This document shows, piece after piece, positions 8,083-16,174 of a stretch of DNA of 64,000 nucleotides (within the stretch, counting starts at the first letter, position 1; every line of letters begins with the position of its first letter). The stretch comes from Qipengyuania marisflavi. GTDB lineage: Bacteria; Pseudomonadota; Alphaproteobacteria; Sphingomonadales; Sphingomonadaceae. The stretch is from positions 248,001-312,000 of the forward strand of contig NZ_VCAO01000002.1 of the NCBI RefSeq assembly GCF_005884405.1. The letters are read 5' to 3'. The notes under the pieces were generated by a model. The model had not been told where the DNA came from. It did no database searches and worked only from the letters and a program-made list of their open reading frames with translations. The translations under genes were made by a program, and so were the position numbers.

Positions 8083-8163
8083 GAAATTAACCATTACGCG
8101 ATTGCGTTTCCCAAATTGCGCGTCAGTCTGTCCTTCTCAAATCTTTGGGAAGGGATTGCTAAT

Positions 8164-9291
8164 ATGAAAATTACCTGGGGTCGCCTGGCGACCGCGAGCA
8201 TCGTTGCGCTTGCGGCAGCCGGAACTGCTGCGCCTGCTGCGGCGCAGAAAATCGATAATTCGTATATCTGCGTGTTCAATCCGGGCCTTGTCGCCAAGGG
8301 GCAGGTCAAGGCTGAAGCCAACCGTTCGGCCCGTGCCGCTGCGGCGCAGGTCAAGCACACCTATCAGAACACGATCCGCGGTTTTGCCGTAAATGCTTCT
8401 GCTCAGGGCGTGGCCAAGATGCAGGCCAACAACCCGCGCATCGCTTTCTGCGAGCAGGACCAGATCATGTCGACCGTCGATGTGAAGGCGAAGAAGGGCA
8501 AGCCCGGCAGTGGCGGCGGCGGCACCCAGCCAGCTGAAACCACACCCTGGGGTATCACCCGCGTAGGCGGCGGCCAGACCGGCTCAACCCGCCGCGCCTG
8601 GGTGATCGATTCCGGTGTGGATTTCACCCACCCCGATCTGAATGTGAACACCTCGCTGTCGCGCGTGTTCACGCGGGAAAGCACTGCTGACGACAACAAT
8701 GGCCACGGCAGCCATGTCGCGGGCACCATTGGTGCGATCAAGGGCAACAATATCGGTGTTGTCGGGGTTGCTCCGGGCGTTGAAATCGTCGCGGTCAAGG
8801 TTCTCGACCGGCGCGGTTCGGGTTCGAACAGCGGCGTGATTGCCGGTGTCGACTATGCGGCAGCCACATTCACGGCTGGCGATGTCGCCAATATGAGCCT
8901 GGGCGGCGGTTTCAGCCAGGCGCTGAACGATGCGGTGATCGCTGCAGCGCAGAAGGGACTCAAGTTTGCTCTGGCTGCGGGTAACGAATCCACTGACGCA
9001 AACACCAAATCGCCCGCGTCCGCCAACCACCCGAACATCTACACTATCTCGTCCTTCGCACAGGGTGACAACTGGTCGAGTTTCTCGAACTACGGCAACC
9101 CGCCGGTCGATTTCGCGGAGCCCGGCTCCTCGATCTTCTCGACCTATAAGGATGGCGGCTATGCCACGCTTTCGGGCACCTCGATGGCTGCCCCGCACAT
9201 GGCCGGCCTGCTGTTGCTCGGCACCCCGCGCAGCGGCGGAACGGTCAAGGGCGATCCGGACGGCAATGCCGACACTATCGGTATCAACTGA
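8164..9291 (+). CDS. Secreted S8 (subtilisin-family) serine protease
   Basis: A 375-residue exported protease. Signal peptide residues are about 1-28 (ending APAAAQ). An inhibitor-I9-type propeptide follows (about 32-105), then a Lys/Gly linker and the S8 catalytic domain. The triad is visible as Asp149 (VIDSGVD), His181 (NGHGSHVAG) and Ser340 (GTSMAAPH), with the oxyanion Asn274 in AAGNES. Only about 35 residues follow the catalytic Ser, so there is no C-terminal autotransporter or PPC domain. The ATG at 8164 was chosen because the upstream in-frame extension is not protein-like and GGGA lies just before it. A strong hairpin terminator follows the gene. Confidence 0.93.
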   Translation: MKITWGRLATASIVALAAAGTAAPAAAQKIDNSYICVFNPGLVAKGQVKAEANRSARAAAAQVKHTYQNTIRGFAVNASAQGVAKMQANNPRIAFCEQDQIMSTVDVKAKKGKPGSGGGGTQPAETTPWGITRVGGGQTGSTRRAWVIDSGVDFTHPDLNVNTSLSRVFTRESTADDNNGHGSHVAGTIGAIKGNNIGVVGVAPGVEIVAVKVLDRRGSGSNSGVIAGVDYAAATFTAGDVANMSLGGGFSQALNDAVIAAAQKGLKFALAAGNESTDANTKSPASANHPNIYTISSFAQGDNWSSFSNYGNPPVDFAEPGSSIFSTYKDGGYATLSGTSMAAPHMAGLLLLGTPRSGGTVKGDPDGNADTIGIN

Positions 9292-9313
9292 TCGGTTGAT
9301 CCACTGACGCAAT

Positions 9314-9354
9314 GACGGGGCCGCGTGTCACAAGGCGCGCGGCCCCGTCTTTTC
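9314..9354 (+). terminator. Rho-independent terminator after the subtilase gene
   Basis: A perfect 12-bp stem (GACGGGGCCGCG at 9314-9325 with CGCGGCCCCGTC at 9338-9349) closes a 12-nt loop and is followed at once by TTTT. It lies 22 nt after the protease stop codon. Confidence 0.9.
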
Positions 9355-9428
9355 ATCCGCTTTCACCGCGGGTTCGTGATCTGTTCACGTTGTCTGGGCT
9401 GGCGTGCTGACCTAAGCCTCGCGCACTC

Positions 9429-10589
9429 ATGGACAAAGCCCCCTACGCCGCCGACCCCGCCGCCTCGCGCGGCCGTGCTTTTGCTGAAGAGCGCGCCGGG
9501 ACGCGCGGACCGCGCAGCGAATTCCAGCGCGACCGCGACCGGATCGTGCATTCCATCGCCTTCCGCCGCCTGCGCTCCAAAACGCAGGTGTTCATCGCGC
9601 CTGATGGTGATCACTATCGCACCCGGCTGACTCACAGCATCGAAGTCGCGCAAATCGGGCGCGTGATCGCGCGCGAACTGGGCCTGGACGAGGATCTGAC
9701 CGAAGCGCTGTGTCTGGCTCATGATATTGGCCACCCGCCGTTTGGCCATGCAGGGGAGAAAGCACTGGAAGAGGCGATGATCCAGGCCGGAGGATTTGAC
9801 CACAATGCACAAGGCCTGCGCACGCTGGTGTCGCTGGAAAGTCCCTATTGTGACCATGAGGGGCTGAACCTGACATGGGAAACGCTGGAGGGGCTGGCCA
9901 AGCACAATGGGCCGGTCGGCGCGCCAAATTGGGCCCTTGCCGAAATTGACGCCGATTTTCCGCTCGAGCTGGGTCAATGGCCCTCGCTGGAGGCGCAGAT
10001 TGCGGCGGTGGCGGACGATATTGCCTATGACAATCACGATATCGATGACGGCCTTCGCGCGGGCTTTCTTGATCTGGACGATCTGCTGTCGGTTGATTTC
10101 CTTGCCGATCAATGGCGAGGGGTCGAACAGCGCTTCCCCACTGCGCCGCGGGATCGCCAGCTGCGTGAACTGGTCCGCAGCCAGATCGGGTTGATGGTCA
10201 ATGATGTGCTCCACCATACGCGCGCGCAGGTGAAGGGCATGACGAGCAGCGATGACGTGCGCGCTGCGGGCCGCCAGATCGGCAGCTTCTCCCCCGCGAT
10301 GCGCGATGAGGAACGCGGGTTGAAAGCTTTCATGTATCAGCGGCTGTATTATCACCAGACGCAGCTGGCGACGGCGGAACGGGCGCGGGACGTCATCGGG
10401 CGGCTGTTCGTTGCTTACCATCAGGATCCTCAGACCATGCCCGACAGCTGGCTGGCCGGACTTCCCGATAATGAACCGCAGCGCAGCCGCCATATCGCCG
10501 ATTTCATCGCCGGGATGACTGACCGGTTCGCCATCGACCAGTGCCACCATATCTACGGCCGCGCACCAGAGGGATTGAGCAATGTCTGA
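9429..10589 (+). CDS. dgt: dGTP triphosphohydrolase-like protein (HD domain)
   Basis: A 386-residue HD-domain dNTP triphosphohydrolase, which cleaves dNTPs to the deoxynucleoside and tripolyphosphate and so affects dNTP pools. The metal site is visible as His69 (RLTHS), the His98-Asp99 pair (AHDIGHPPFGH) and a later Asp in AAVADDIAYDNHDIDD. The N-terminal FQRDRDRIVHSIAFRRL pattern is typical of the family. Length matches the shorter alphaproteobacterial type. It overlaps the next gene by 8 nt, suggesting cotranscription. Confidence 0.93.
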   Translation: MDKAPYAADPAASRGRAFAEERAGTRGPRSEFQRDRDRIVHSIAFRRLRSKTQVFIAPDGDHYRTRLTHSIEVAQIGRVIARELGLDEDLTEALCLAHDIGHPPFGHAGEKALEEAMIQAGGFDHNAQGLRTLVSLESPYCDHEGLNLTWETLEGLAKHNGPVGAPNWALAEIDADFPLELGQWPSLEAQIAAVADDIAYDNHDIDDGLRAGFLDLDDLLSVDFLADQWRGVEQRFPTAPRDRQLRELVRSQIGLMVNDVLHHTRAQVKGMTSSDDVRAAGRQIGSFSPAMRDEERGLKAFMYQRLYYHQTQLATAERARDVIGRLFVAYHQDPQTMPDSWLAGLPDNEPQRSRHIADFIAGMTDRFAIDQCHHIYGRAPEGLSNV

Positions 10590-11283
10590 TCCGGTTCGCA
10601 TTGGGTTAATTGGTGCCACCGGCCTGATTGGCAGCACTGTTATGCGCGCCTGTGTCGGGCGTGAGGATTTGCGGCTGACTGGCATTGCGCGGCGTGAGGC
10701 CAAGCTGCCCAGCGGCATTCGCATGGAGCTGTTCGTGGCCGAGCCTGACAAGTGGGGCGAAGTGATTGAAGCAGTCCGCCCCCGCGCCATGATCTGCGCG
10801 CTGGGCACCACATGGAACAAGGCCGGACAGGATGAAGCAGCGTTTCGCGCTGTCGATCAGGATCTGGTTCTGGCCACAGCGGAGGCGGCCAAGGAATATG
10901 GCGTGGAAACCTTCGTCCACGTCAGTTCTGTGGGTGCAGATGTGGCATCCAAGACGTTTTATCTGCGGGTCAAAGGCGAGGTTGAGCGTGATCTGGCCAA
11001 GCTCCGGTTCAACCGGCTCGACATCCTGCGCCCCGGCCTGCTGCGCGGTAACCGCGCCAACGACCGGCGGCCGGCAGAGCGGCTAGGCATCGCTGCTGCA
11101 CCCATCCTCAATCTGCTGTTGCACGGGCAATTCCGTAAATATCGCGGTGTGCGAGCCGAAACGGTGGCAGATGCGGCACTGGCGCTGGCCATGCGCCCGG
11201 TGCGGGGGCGGTTTGTGCATGACCATGACGCGATACTGCGCGCGGCACGCAGCCTGCCGCAATTGGCAGCGGACGAGGTCTAG
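10582..11283 (+). CDS. NAD(P)-binding atypical SDR (HTATIP2-like)
   Basis: A 233-residue Rossmann-fold protein with the nucleotide-binding motif GATGLIG at about residues 11-17. The FVHVSSVGAD strand and the YLRVKGEVE segment provide the Tyr/Lys pattern of atypical short-chain dehydrogenases. The closest family by pattern is the HTATIP2/oxidoreductase group; the substrate is unknown. It overlaps dgt by 8 nt and is followed after 5 nt by the ABA4-like gene, so the three probably form an operon. Confidence 0.82.
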   Translation: MSDPVRIGLIGATGLIGSTVMRACVGREDLRLTGIARREAKLPSGIRMELFVAEPDKWGEVIEAVRPRAMICALGTTWNKAGQDEAAFRAVDQDLVLATAEAAKEYGVETFVHVSSVGADVASKTFYLRVKGEVERDLAKLRFNRLDILRPGLLRGNRANDRRPAERLGIAAAPILNLLLHGQFRKYRGVRAETVADAALALAMRPVRGRFVHDHDAILRAARSLPQLAADEV

Positions 11284-11288
11284 CGGCG

Positions 11289-11750
11289 ATGTGGGAGGGT
11301 CTTTTCAGCGCGACCAACGCTCTGGCGCTGCTGGGTTGGGCGGCGCTGATCCTGCTGCCGCGGTGGCCCGCGCTGATGGCGGCAATCCTGTATCTGGGCG
11401 TCGGCCTGCTCTGCATTGCCTATGCGGTAATGTTTGCCGGGCTAATGGGAGGATGGTTTGATCCATTGCGCGATGCCGGTCTTGCTGCACCCGATCTGGC
11501 CAATTATTCGGTCGCCGGACTGATGGACCTGTTCCGCTCACAAGGAGCGGTGGTTCTCGGCTGGACGCATTACCTCGCCTTTGACCTGTTCGTGGGCATC
11601 TGGATTGCACGTGACGCCGATGCCAAGGGTTTTTCGCGAATTGGGCAGGCCCCGATCCTGCTGGCGACCTTCTTCGCAGGGCCAATCGGCCTGTTGGTTT
11701 GGTTGGCGATCAGGGAACGGCGTGCCCGCGCGCAAGGTCGCTGGCAATAA
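11289..11750 (+). CDS. ABA4-like integral membrane protein (DUF4281)
   Basis: A 153-residue membrane protein with about four hydrophobic segments. It carries the ABA4-family signature around GWTHYLAFDLFVGIWIARDA and the FFAGPIGLLVW segment. Plant ABA4 is required for neoxanthin formation, while bacterial members are mostly uncharacterised. In pigmented sphingomonads a link to carotenoids or membrane physiology is conceivable, but no carotenoid gene is nearby in this window. It is probably cotranscribed with the upstream NAD(P)-binding protein gene. Confidence 0.82.
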   Translation: MWEGLFSATNALALLGWAALILLPRWPALMAAILYLGVGLLCIAYAVMFAGLMGGWFDPLRDAGLAAPDLANYSVAGLMDLFRSQGAVVLGWTHYLAFDLFVGIWIARDADAKGFSRIGQAPILLATFFAGPIGLLVWLAIRERRARAQGRWQ

Positions 11751-11840
11751 ATCTCAGCCAAACCCGCCCGTACAAATTTGGCGGCCAAACAACACGTCCG
11801 CCGGTGAGGGCGGACGTCTCGGCAATTGCTTTGCCTCTAA

Positions 11841-11969
11841 TCAGATAGCGTCGTCGACTTCGTTTGCTACGGATTCGACATCGGCGGCAGCGCCGCGGAC
11901 GGTGTTACAAGCCGCTGCCGAAAGTGACATTGCGGTAATTCCGACGGCGATAAGAATCTTGCGTACCAT
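11841..11969 (-). CDS. Entericidin-type small lipoprotein
   Basis: A 42-residue lipoprotein. A signal segment ends in LSAAAC (lipobox Cys21). The short mature part carries the NTVRGAAADVES pattern typical of entericidin A/B family proteins. Members are small outer-membrane-linked lipoproteins thought to affect envelope integrity under stress. The ATG is preceded by GGGAAAG. The gene stands alone, convergent with the ABA4-like gene and divergent from the small membrane protein. Confidence 0.85.
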   Translation of the reverse strand: MVRKILIAVGITAMSLSAAACNTVRGAAADVESVANEVDDAI

Positions 11970-12089
11970 GTTGTTGCTTTCCCGAAGAGCTCGTTTTTTG
12001 AGCGTATTGGGTATAAAACGGGAAAACCTGAAATGGGTTCCCATCGCATCCATTGTCGCGGCGGAACCGGCCCCCCATATCCGCGCACG

Positions 12090-12326
12090 ATGAACAGCTT
12101 CCAACCCGATTTCCTGCTGTTTGCCAGCGATGCAGAGCGCTTGGCCCTGTGGGGCGCACTGTTTGTGCTGCTTGCCGGGATCGCCTCGCTGATGGAACGG
12201 CGGCGGATGAAGCGCGCGCAGATCCACCGTGTCGGCTGGGTGCCGTGGACGGGGCTGTTCGTCGGATTCGCCGTGATCGGCGGAGGGATGCTGGCAGTTG
12301 CAGTCCCTGTATTGCTGCAGGGCTGA
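12090..12326 (+). CDS. Small two-helix membrane protein
   Basis: A 78-residue protein with two clear hydrophobic segments (about residues 15-33 and 52-75) joined by a basic loop (MERRRMKRAQIHR). I do not recognise a named family. The ATG at 12090 was chosen over an upstream in-frame ATG at 12033 because the upstream extension overlaps the presumed control region of the divergent entericidin gene. It is convergent with cpaF, with only 7 nt between the two stops. Confidence 0.65.
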   Translation: MNSFQPDFLLFASDAERLALWGALFVLLAGIASLMERRRMKRAQIHRVGWVPWTGLFVGFAVIGGGMLAVAVPVLLQG

Positions 12327-12333
12327 CGCAAAC

Positions 12334-13869
12334 TTAGAGGCAGGCTTCCAGATAGGCCTGATCGAAGCCGAACTGACGGGCCTTCTCAAGCGTATAGGGG
12401 CGCAGGCCGGACGGGCGGAATTCGCCCAGAATTTTGCCGTCATCGGTCTCGTCGAGATATTCGAACTTGAACAGCTCCTGCGTGACGATGACGTCGCCTT
12501 CCATTCCGATCACCTCGGTGATGTTGGTGGTGCGGCGTGAACCGTCGCGGAGACGTTTGACCTGCACAATCAGATCGACTGATTCGGCGATCTGGCGGCT
12601 GATGGCTTCCTTGGGGATCTTGATGTCGCCCATCAGGATCATGTTTTCCATACGGCCAAGGCATTCGCGCGGGCTGTTGGCGTGAAGCGTACACATCGAA
12701 CCATCATGGCCGGTGTTCATGGCGGCAAGCAGATCGAAGCACTCTGCGCCGCGAATTTCGCCCAGGATGATGCGGTCTGGCCGCATACGCAGGGCGTTCT
12801 TCACCAGATCGCCAATCGTAATCGCGCCCTGGCCTTCAAGGTTTGGCGGACGGGTTTCCAGCGGCAACCAGTGCGGCTGTTGCAGACGCAGCTCGGCCGC
12901 ATCCTCGATCGTCAGCACGCGTTCGCCCGGGTCAATCATTTTTGACAGGGCGTTGAGCATGGTTGTCTTGCCCGAACCCGTACCGCCGGAAATGACGACG
13001 TTCATGCGGCAGGCACCGGCAATCTTCAACGCGGTCGCCATCTTCTCGCTCATCGAACCAAAGTCCTTGAGCATATCGATGGTGATCGGCTTCTCGGAAA
13101 ACTTACGAATCGAGATCGCCGTGCCCTTGAGGCTGAGCGGCGGCACGATGACGTTGACACGGCTGCCGTCCTTGAGACGGGCATCGGCCAACGGCGTGGT
13201 TTGATCGACGCGGCGGCCGACCTGGTTCACAATCCGCTGTGCGATCTGGAACAGATGCTGTTCATCGCGGAAACGGATCGGGGCCATGACCAGCTTGCCC
13301 TTCTTCTCGATATAGGTCTGGTCAGGACCGTTGACCATAATATCCGAGATGTCGGGATCGTTGAGCAATTCTTCGAGCGGGCCAAAGCCCAGCAGCTCGT
13401 CGACCAGCACTTTTTCCAGAGCGAACTGTTCGCGGCGGTTCAGCGTGACCTTAAGTTCGGCCAGCACTTCCATGATAATCGGGCGGAATTCTTCGGACAG
13501 CTCGTCCTTGGACAGCGTCGCCGCAGCTTCGGGATCGACCCGTTCGAGCAGGCGCGGCAGCACCTGTTCCTTGATCTTGTGAACGCTGGCTTCAAACCCG
13601 CCGACTTCGGAATTGCCATCGTGGATGGCGTTCGACCGTTCGGCCAGACGCGCCATCGCATCGCCATTTTGCTGACCAGAGCCGCCTGCGCCGGGCGCGG
13701 GCGTGTCATTATCGGGCAAGGGCGGGAATTGCTCGCCGCCGCTTGCACCATCATCCTGTTTCTTGGACGGGGTGGGCGAACCGCCACGCATAGGTTTGGC
13801 GACGCCGAATTGCGGACGCGCGCCCGGGCTCATCCCTGCCGGCCCGTTCTTCCGTCCAAATGCGCTCAT
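12334..13869 (-). CDS. cpaF: CpaF-family secretion/pilus ATPase
   Basis: A 511-residue type II/IV secretion ATPase of the CpaF/TadA family, which powers Flp-type pilus assembly. A low-complexity N-terminus (about residues 1-90) precedes the family N-domain. The ATPase domain has Walker A GGTGSGKTT (about 293-301), a TIEDAAELRLQQPHW Asp box and LGEIRGAECFDLLAAMNTGHDGSMCTLHANSP (Walker B and His box). The ATG at 13869 was chosen because the frame upstream is not protein-like. No other cpa/tad genes (pilin, CpaC, TadB/C) lie within this window, so it is either a solitary copy or separated from its cluster. Confidence 0.92.
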   Translation of the reverse strand: MSAFGRKNGPAGMSPGARPQFGVAKPMRGGSPTPSKKQDDGASGGEQFPPLPDNDTPAPGAGGSGQQNGDAMARLAERSNAIHDGNSEVGGFEASVHKIKEQVLPRLLERVDPEAAATLSKDELSEEFRPIIMEVLAELKVTLNRREQFALEKVLVDELLGFGPLEELLNDPDISDIMVNGPDQTYIEKKGKLVMAPIRFRDEQHLFQIAQRIVNQVGRRVDQTTPLADARLKDGSRVNVIVPPLSLKGTAISIRKFSEKPITIDMLKDFGSMSEKMATALKIAGACRMNVVISGGTGSGKTTMLNALSKMIDPGERVLTIEDAAELRLQQPHWLPLETRPPNLEGQGAITIGDLVKNALRMRPDRIILGEIRGAECFDLLAAMNTGHDGSMCTLHANSPRECLGRMENMILMGDIKIPKEAISRQIAESVDLIVQVKRLRDGSRRTTNITEVIGMEGDVIVTQELFKFEYLDETDDGKILGEFRPSGLRPYTLEKARQFGFDQAYLEACL

Positions 13870-14006
13870 GCCCGTAAACCCCCGCGGAATAATCCGTGAT
13901 TCGCTGTGTTTGAACCGTGCCCATTCAAGGCAAAGTCCGTCTCTCGAAGTTTGGTGAATAAAAAGGAAACCTTGATTTTTCCCTAATGGGCAGGGGTCTG
14001 TGAGCA
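13870..14006. other. Upstream region of cpaF
   Basis: This is the gap between the cpaF start and the transporter remnant. It includes an AT-rich stretch around 13950-13990 that could hold the cpaF promoter on the minus strand. No clear hexamers are called. Confidence 0.3.
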
Positions 14007-14175
14007 ATGTTTCGGTCAGGGGCTGCAGTGATCGCACGCACTACCTATATCCCGGTGCTGGTGGCTGTTTGGCGATGTCCCCGACAGGCTGACACTGGTT
14101 GTTGCGGCCATTATCATCAGGGCCGGGTTGTTTCTATGGTGGACCACTCCGCGCCAGATCCAGTCCAGCAATTGA
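14007..14175 (+). pseudogene. Frameshifted C-terminal remnant of an EamA/DMT transporter
   Basis: Two reading frames together spell the end of an EamA-type drug/metabolite transporter. The first (14007 onwards) gives RTTYIPVLVA, ending near 14062. A second frame then continues with WWLFGDVPDRLTLVVAAIIIRAGLFLWW and stops at TGA 14173-14175. Typical EamA proteins end with a final helix pair of this kind (YIPVL... then GWLLFGDVPD...). The frameshift near 14060 and the lack of any upstream transporter sequence make this a decayed fragment, not a gene. Confidence 0.65.
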
Positions 14176-14235
14176 TTGGGCACGAATAGCGGCTAAGCCG
14201 TAATAATACGGCAGGCAGCAAGAAGGGCAGCGTAT

Positions 14236-16071
14236 ATGTGCGGCATTATCGGGATCGTTGGCGACCGGCCGGTTGCTGAACTGCTGGTCGAAGGACTGCG
14301 GCGGATGGAATACCGCGGTTATGACAGTTCAGGCATTTGCACGGTTCACGGCGGCGTGCTGGTCCGCCGCCGGGCTGAAGGCAAGCTGGCCAATCTGGCC
14401 GCTGTGCTGGCCGATGATCCCGCGCCCGGCACCATCGGCATCGCGCACACGCGCTGGGCCACCCACGGTGCCCCGACGGCGCGCAATGCGCATCCCCACG
14501 CTACCGAGCAGGTGGCGCTGGTCCACAATGGCATCATCGAGAATTACAAGGAATTGCGCGCCGAGCTGATCGCGCAAGGTCGCACGCTGGACAGCGATAC
14601 CGACAGTGAGGTGGTGGCGCATCTGGTCTCCAAACAGGTTGAGGACGGCGCCAGCCCGCAAGATGCGGTGCGCGAAGTTCTACCTCGTCTGCGCGGTGCC
14701 TTTGCCCTGGCCATTGCCTTCCGCGATTATCCGGGATTGCTGATTGGCGCGCGGCGTGGGTCGCCGCTGGTCATCGGATATGGTGATGATGGCGAGGGCG
14801 CGGAAACCTATCTCGGTTCGGATGCGCTGGCATTGGCCCCGCTGACACAGCGGATTGCCTATCTGGAAGAGGGCGACTGGGCGGTCATAACGCGCGATGG
14901 CGCTACCATTTATGATGAGGATGGCGAGGCGGTCACCCGCAAGGTCACGATCTCCGGCGCTTCGGCGGCTGCCGTGGAAAAGGGCAATTATCGCCACTTC
15001 ATGCAGAAAGAGATTTTCGAGCAGCCCACCGTGGTCGCGCAGACGCTGTCCTCCTATCTGCGCCGGTCGGACAATTCGGTGGCATTGCCGCAATTCGATT
15101 TTGATATCGGTTCGGTCGACCGGGTCACGATTGTCGCCTGCGGGACGTCATTTTACGCCGGTATGGTTGCCAAATACTGGCTCGAACAATTCGCTCGCGT
15201 CCCTGTCGATATCGATGTGGCAAGCGAGTTTCGCTACCGTGATCCAGTGTTGAAGCCGGGCGGGCTGGCGCTGTTCATCTCACAAAGCGGCGAAACTGCC
15301 GATACGCTGGCGGCGCTGCGGCATTGCAAGGAAAATGGCCAGATCATCGGGGCCGTGGTCAACGTGCCCACCAGCAGCATGGCGCGCGAAGCTGATCTGC
15401 TTTTGCCGACCCACGCGGGTCCGGAAATCGGGGTGGCCAGCACCAAGGCATTCACGTGCCAGCTGGCCGTCCTGGCCGCACTGGCCGCACATATGGCGGT
15501 GCGCAAGGGATTGATGAGCCGCGAAGAAGAACATGATGTTGTCGAGCACTTGCTCGAAGCACCGGCCTGCATGAACGCCGCGCTTGATCACGATGATGAT
15601 ATTGCAGCGATGGCGCATCTTATCGCTCCGGCGCGCGATGTCCTCTATCTAGGCCGCGGCCCGGACTATCCCCTGGCGCTGGAAGGCGCGCTAAAACTCA
15701 AGGAAATCAGCTACATTCATGCCGAAGGTTATGCCAGTGGTGAAATGAAGCATGGACCCATTGCGCTGATCGACGATCTGGTGCCGGTGATCGTATTGGC
15801 ACCCTCTGGCCCGCTGTTCGAAAAAACAGTCTCCAACATGGAGGAAGTCCGCGCCCGTGGCGGCAAAATCGTCCTGATTTCCGATGCCGAGGGGCTGGCG
15901 CTGGCGGGTGAGGGTTGCATCGCCACCATCGAGATGCCGCGGGTTCACCCGCTGATCGCGCCCCTGGTCTATGCGATTCCTGTGCAATTGCTGGCATATC
16001 ATACGGCGTGCGTGAAGGGCACCGATGTCGACCAGCCGCGCAATCTGGCAAAGTCAGTAACTGTCGAATAA
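14236..16071 (+). CDS. glmS: Glutamine--fructose-6-phosphate aminotransferase (isomerizing)
   Basis: A 611-residue GlmS, which makes glucosamine-6-phosphate from fructose-6-phosphate and glutamine, the first step to UDP-GlcNAc. The N-terminal Ntn glutaminase starts MCGIIGIVG, so Cys2 becomes the N-terminal nucleophile. Two SIS domains follow (CGTSFYAGMVAKYW, then SQSGETADTLAALR and ASTKAFTCQ). The C-terminus ends DQPRNLAKSVTVE as usual. Length is normal. The gene has its own upstream region, which contains a transporter remnant. glmU is not in the window. Confidence 0.97.
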   Translation: MCGIIGIVGDRPVAELLVEGLRRMEYRGYDSSGICTVHGGVLVRRRAEGKLANLAAVLADDPAPGTIGIAHTRWATHGAPTARNAHPHATEQVALVHNGIIENYKELRAELIAQGRTLDSDTDSEVVAHLVSKQVEDGASPQDAVREVLPRLRGAFALAIAFRDYPGLLIGARRGSPLVIGYGDDGEGAETYLGSDALALAPLTQRIAYLEEGDWAVITRDGATIYDEDGEAVTRKVTISGASAAAVEKGNYRHFMQKEIFEQPTVVAQTLSSYLRRSDNSVALPQFDFDIGSVDRVTIVACGTSFYAGMVAKYWLEQFARVPVDIDVASEFRYRDPVLKPGGLALFISQSGETADTLAALRHCKENGQIIGAVVNVPTSSMAREADLLLPTHAGPEIGVASTKAFTCQLAVLAALAAHMAVRKGLMSREEEHDVVEHLLEAPACMNAALDHDDDIAAMAHLIAPARDVLYLGRGPDYPLALEGALKLKEISYIHAEGYASGEMKHGPIALIDDLVPVIVLAPSGPLFEKTVSNMEEVRARGGKIVLISDAEGLALAGEGCIATIEMPRVHPLIAPLVYAIPVQLLAYHTACVKGTDVDQPRNLAKSVTVE

Positions 16072-16174
16072 GCTCTTGTTCTGCCATCAAATGTTAAAGT
16101 GATGTTCAAACGCGGCGAACACGGTCCACAGCGTCTTTACCGGGATATAACCTTTCGCACCTATCGCGGGTGTC

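Noticed and set aside
9363-10820. 485-codon minus-strand frame opposite dgt
   Set aside because: The plus-strand dNTPase is unmistakable by motifs; the antisense frame is a composition effect.
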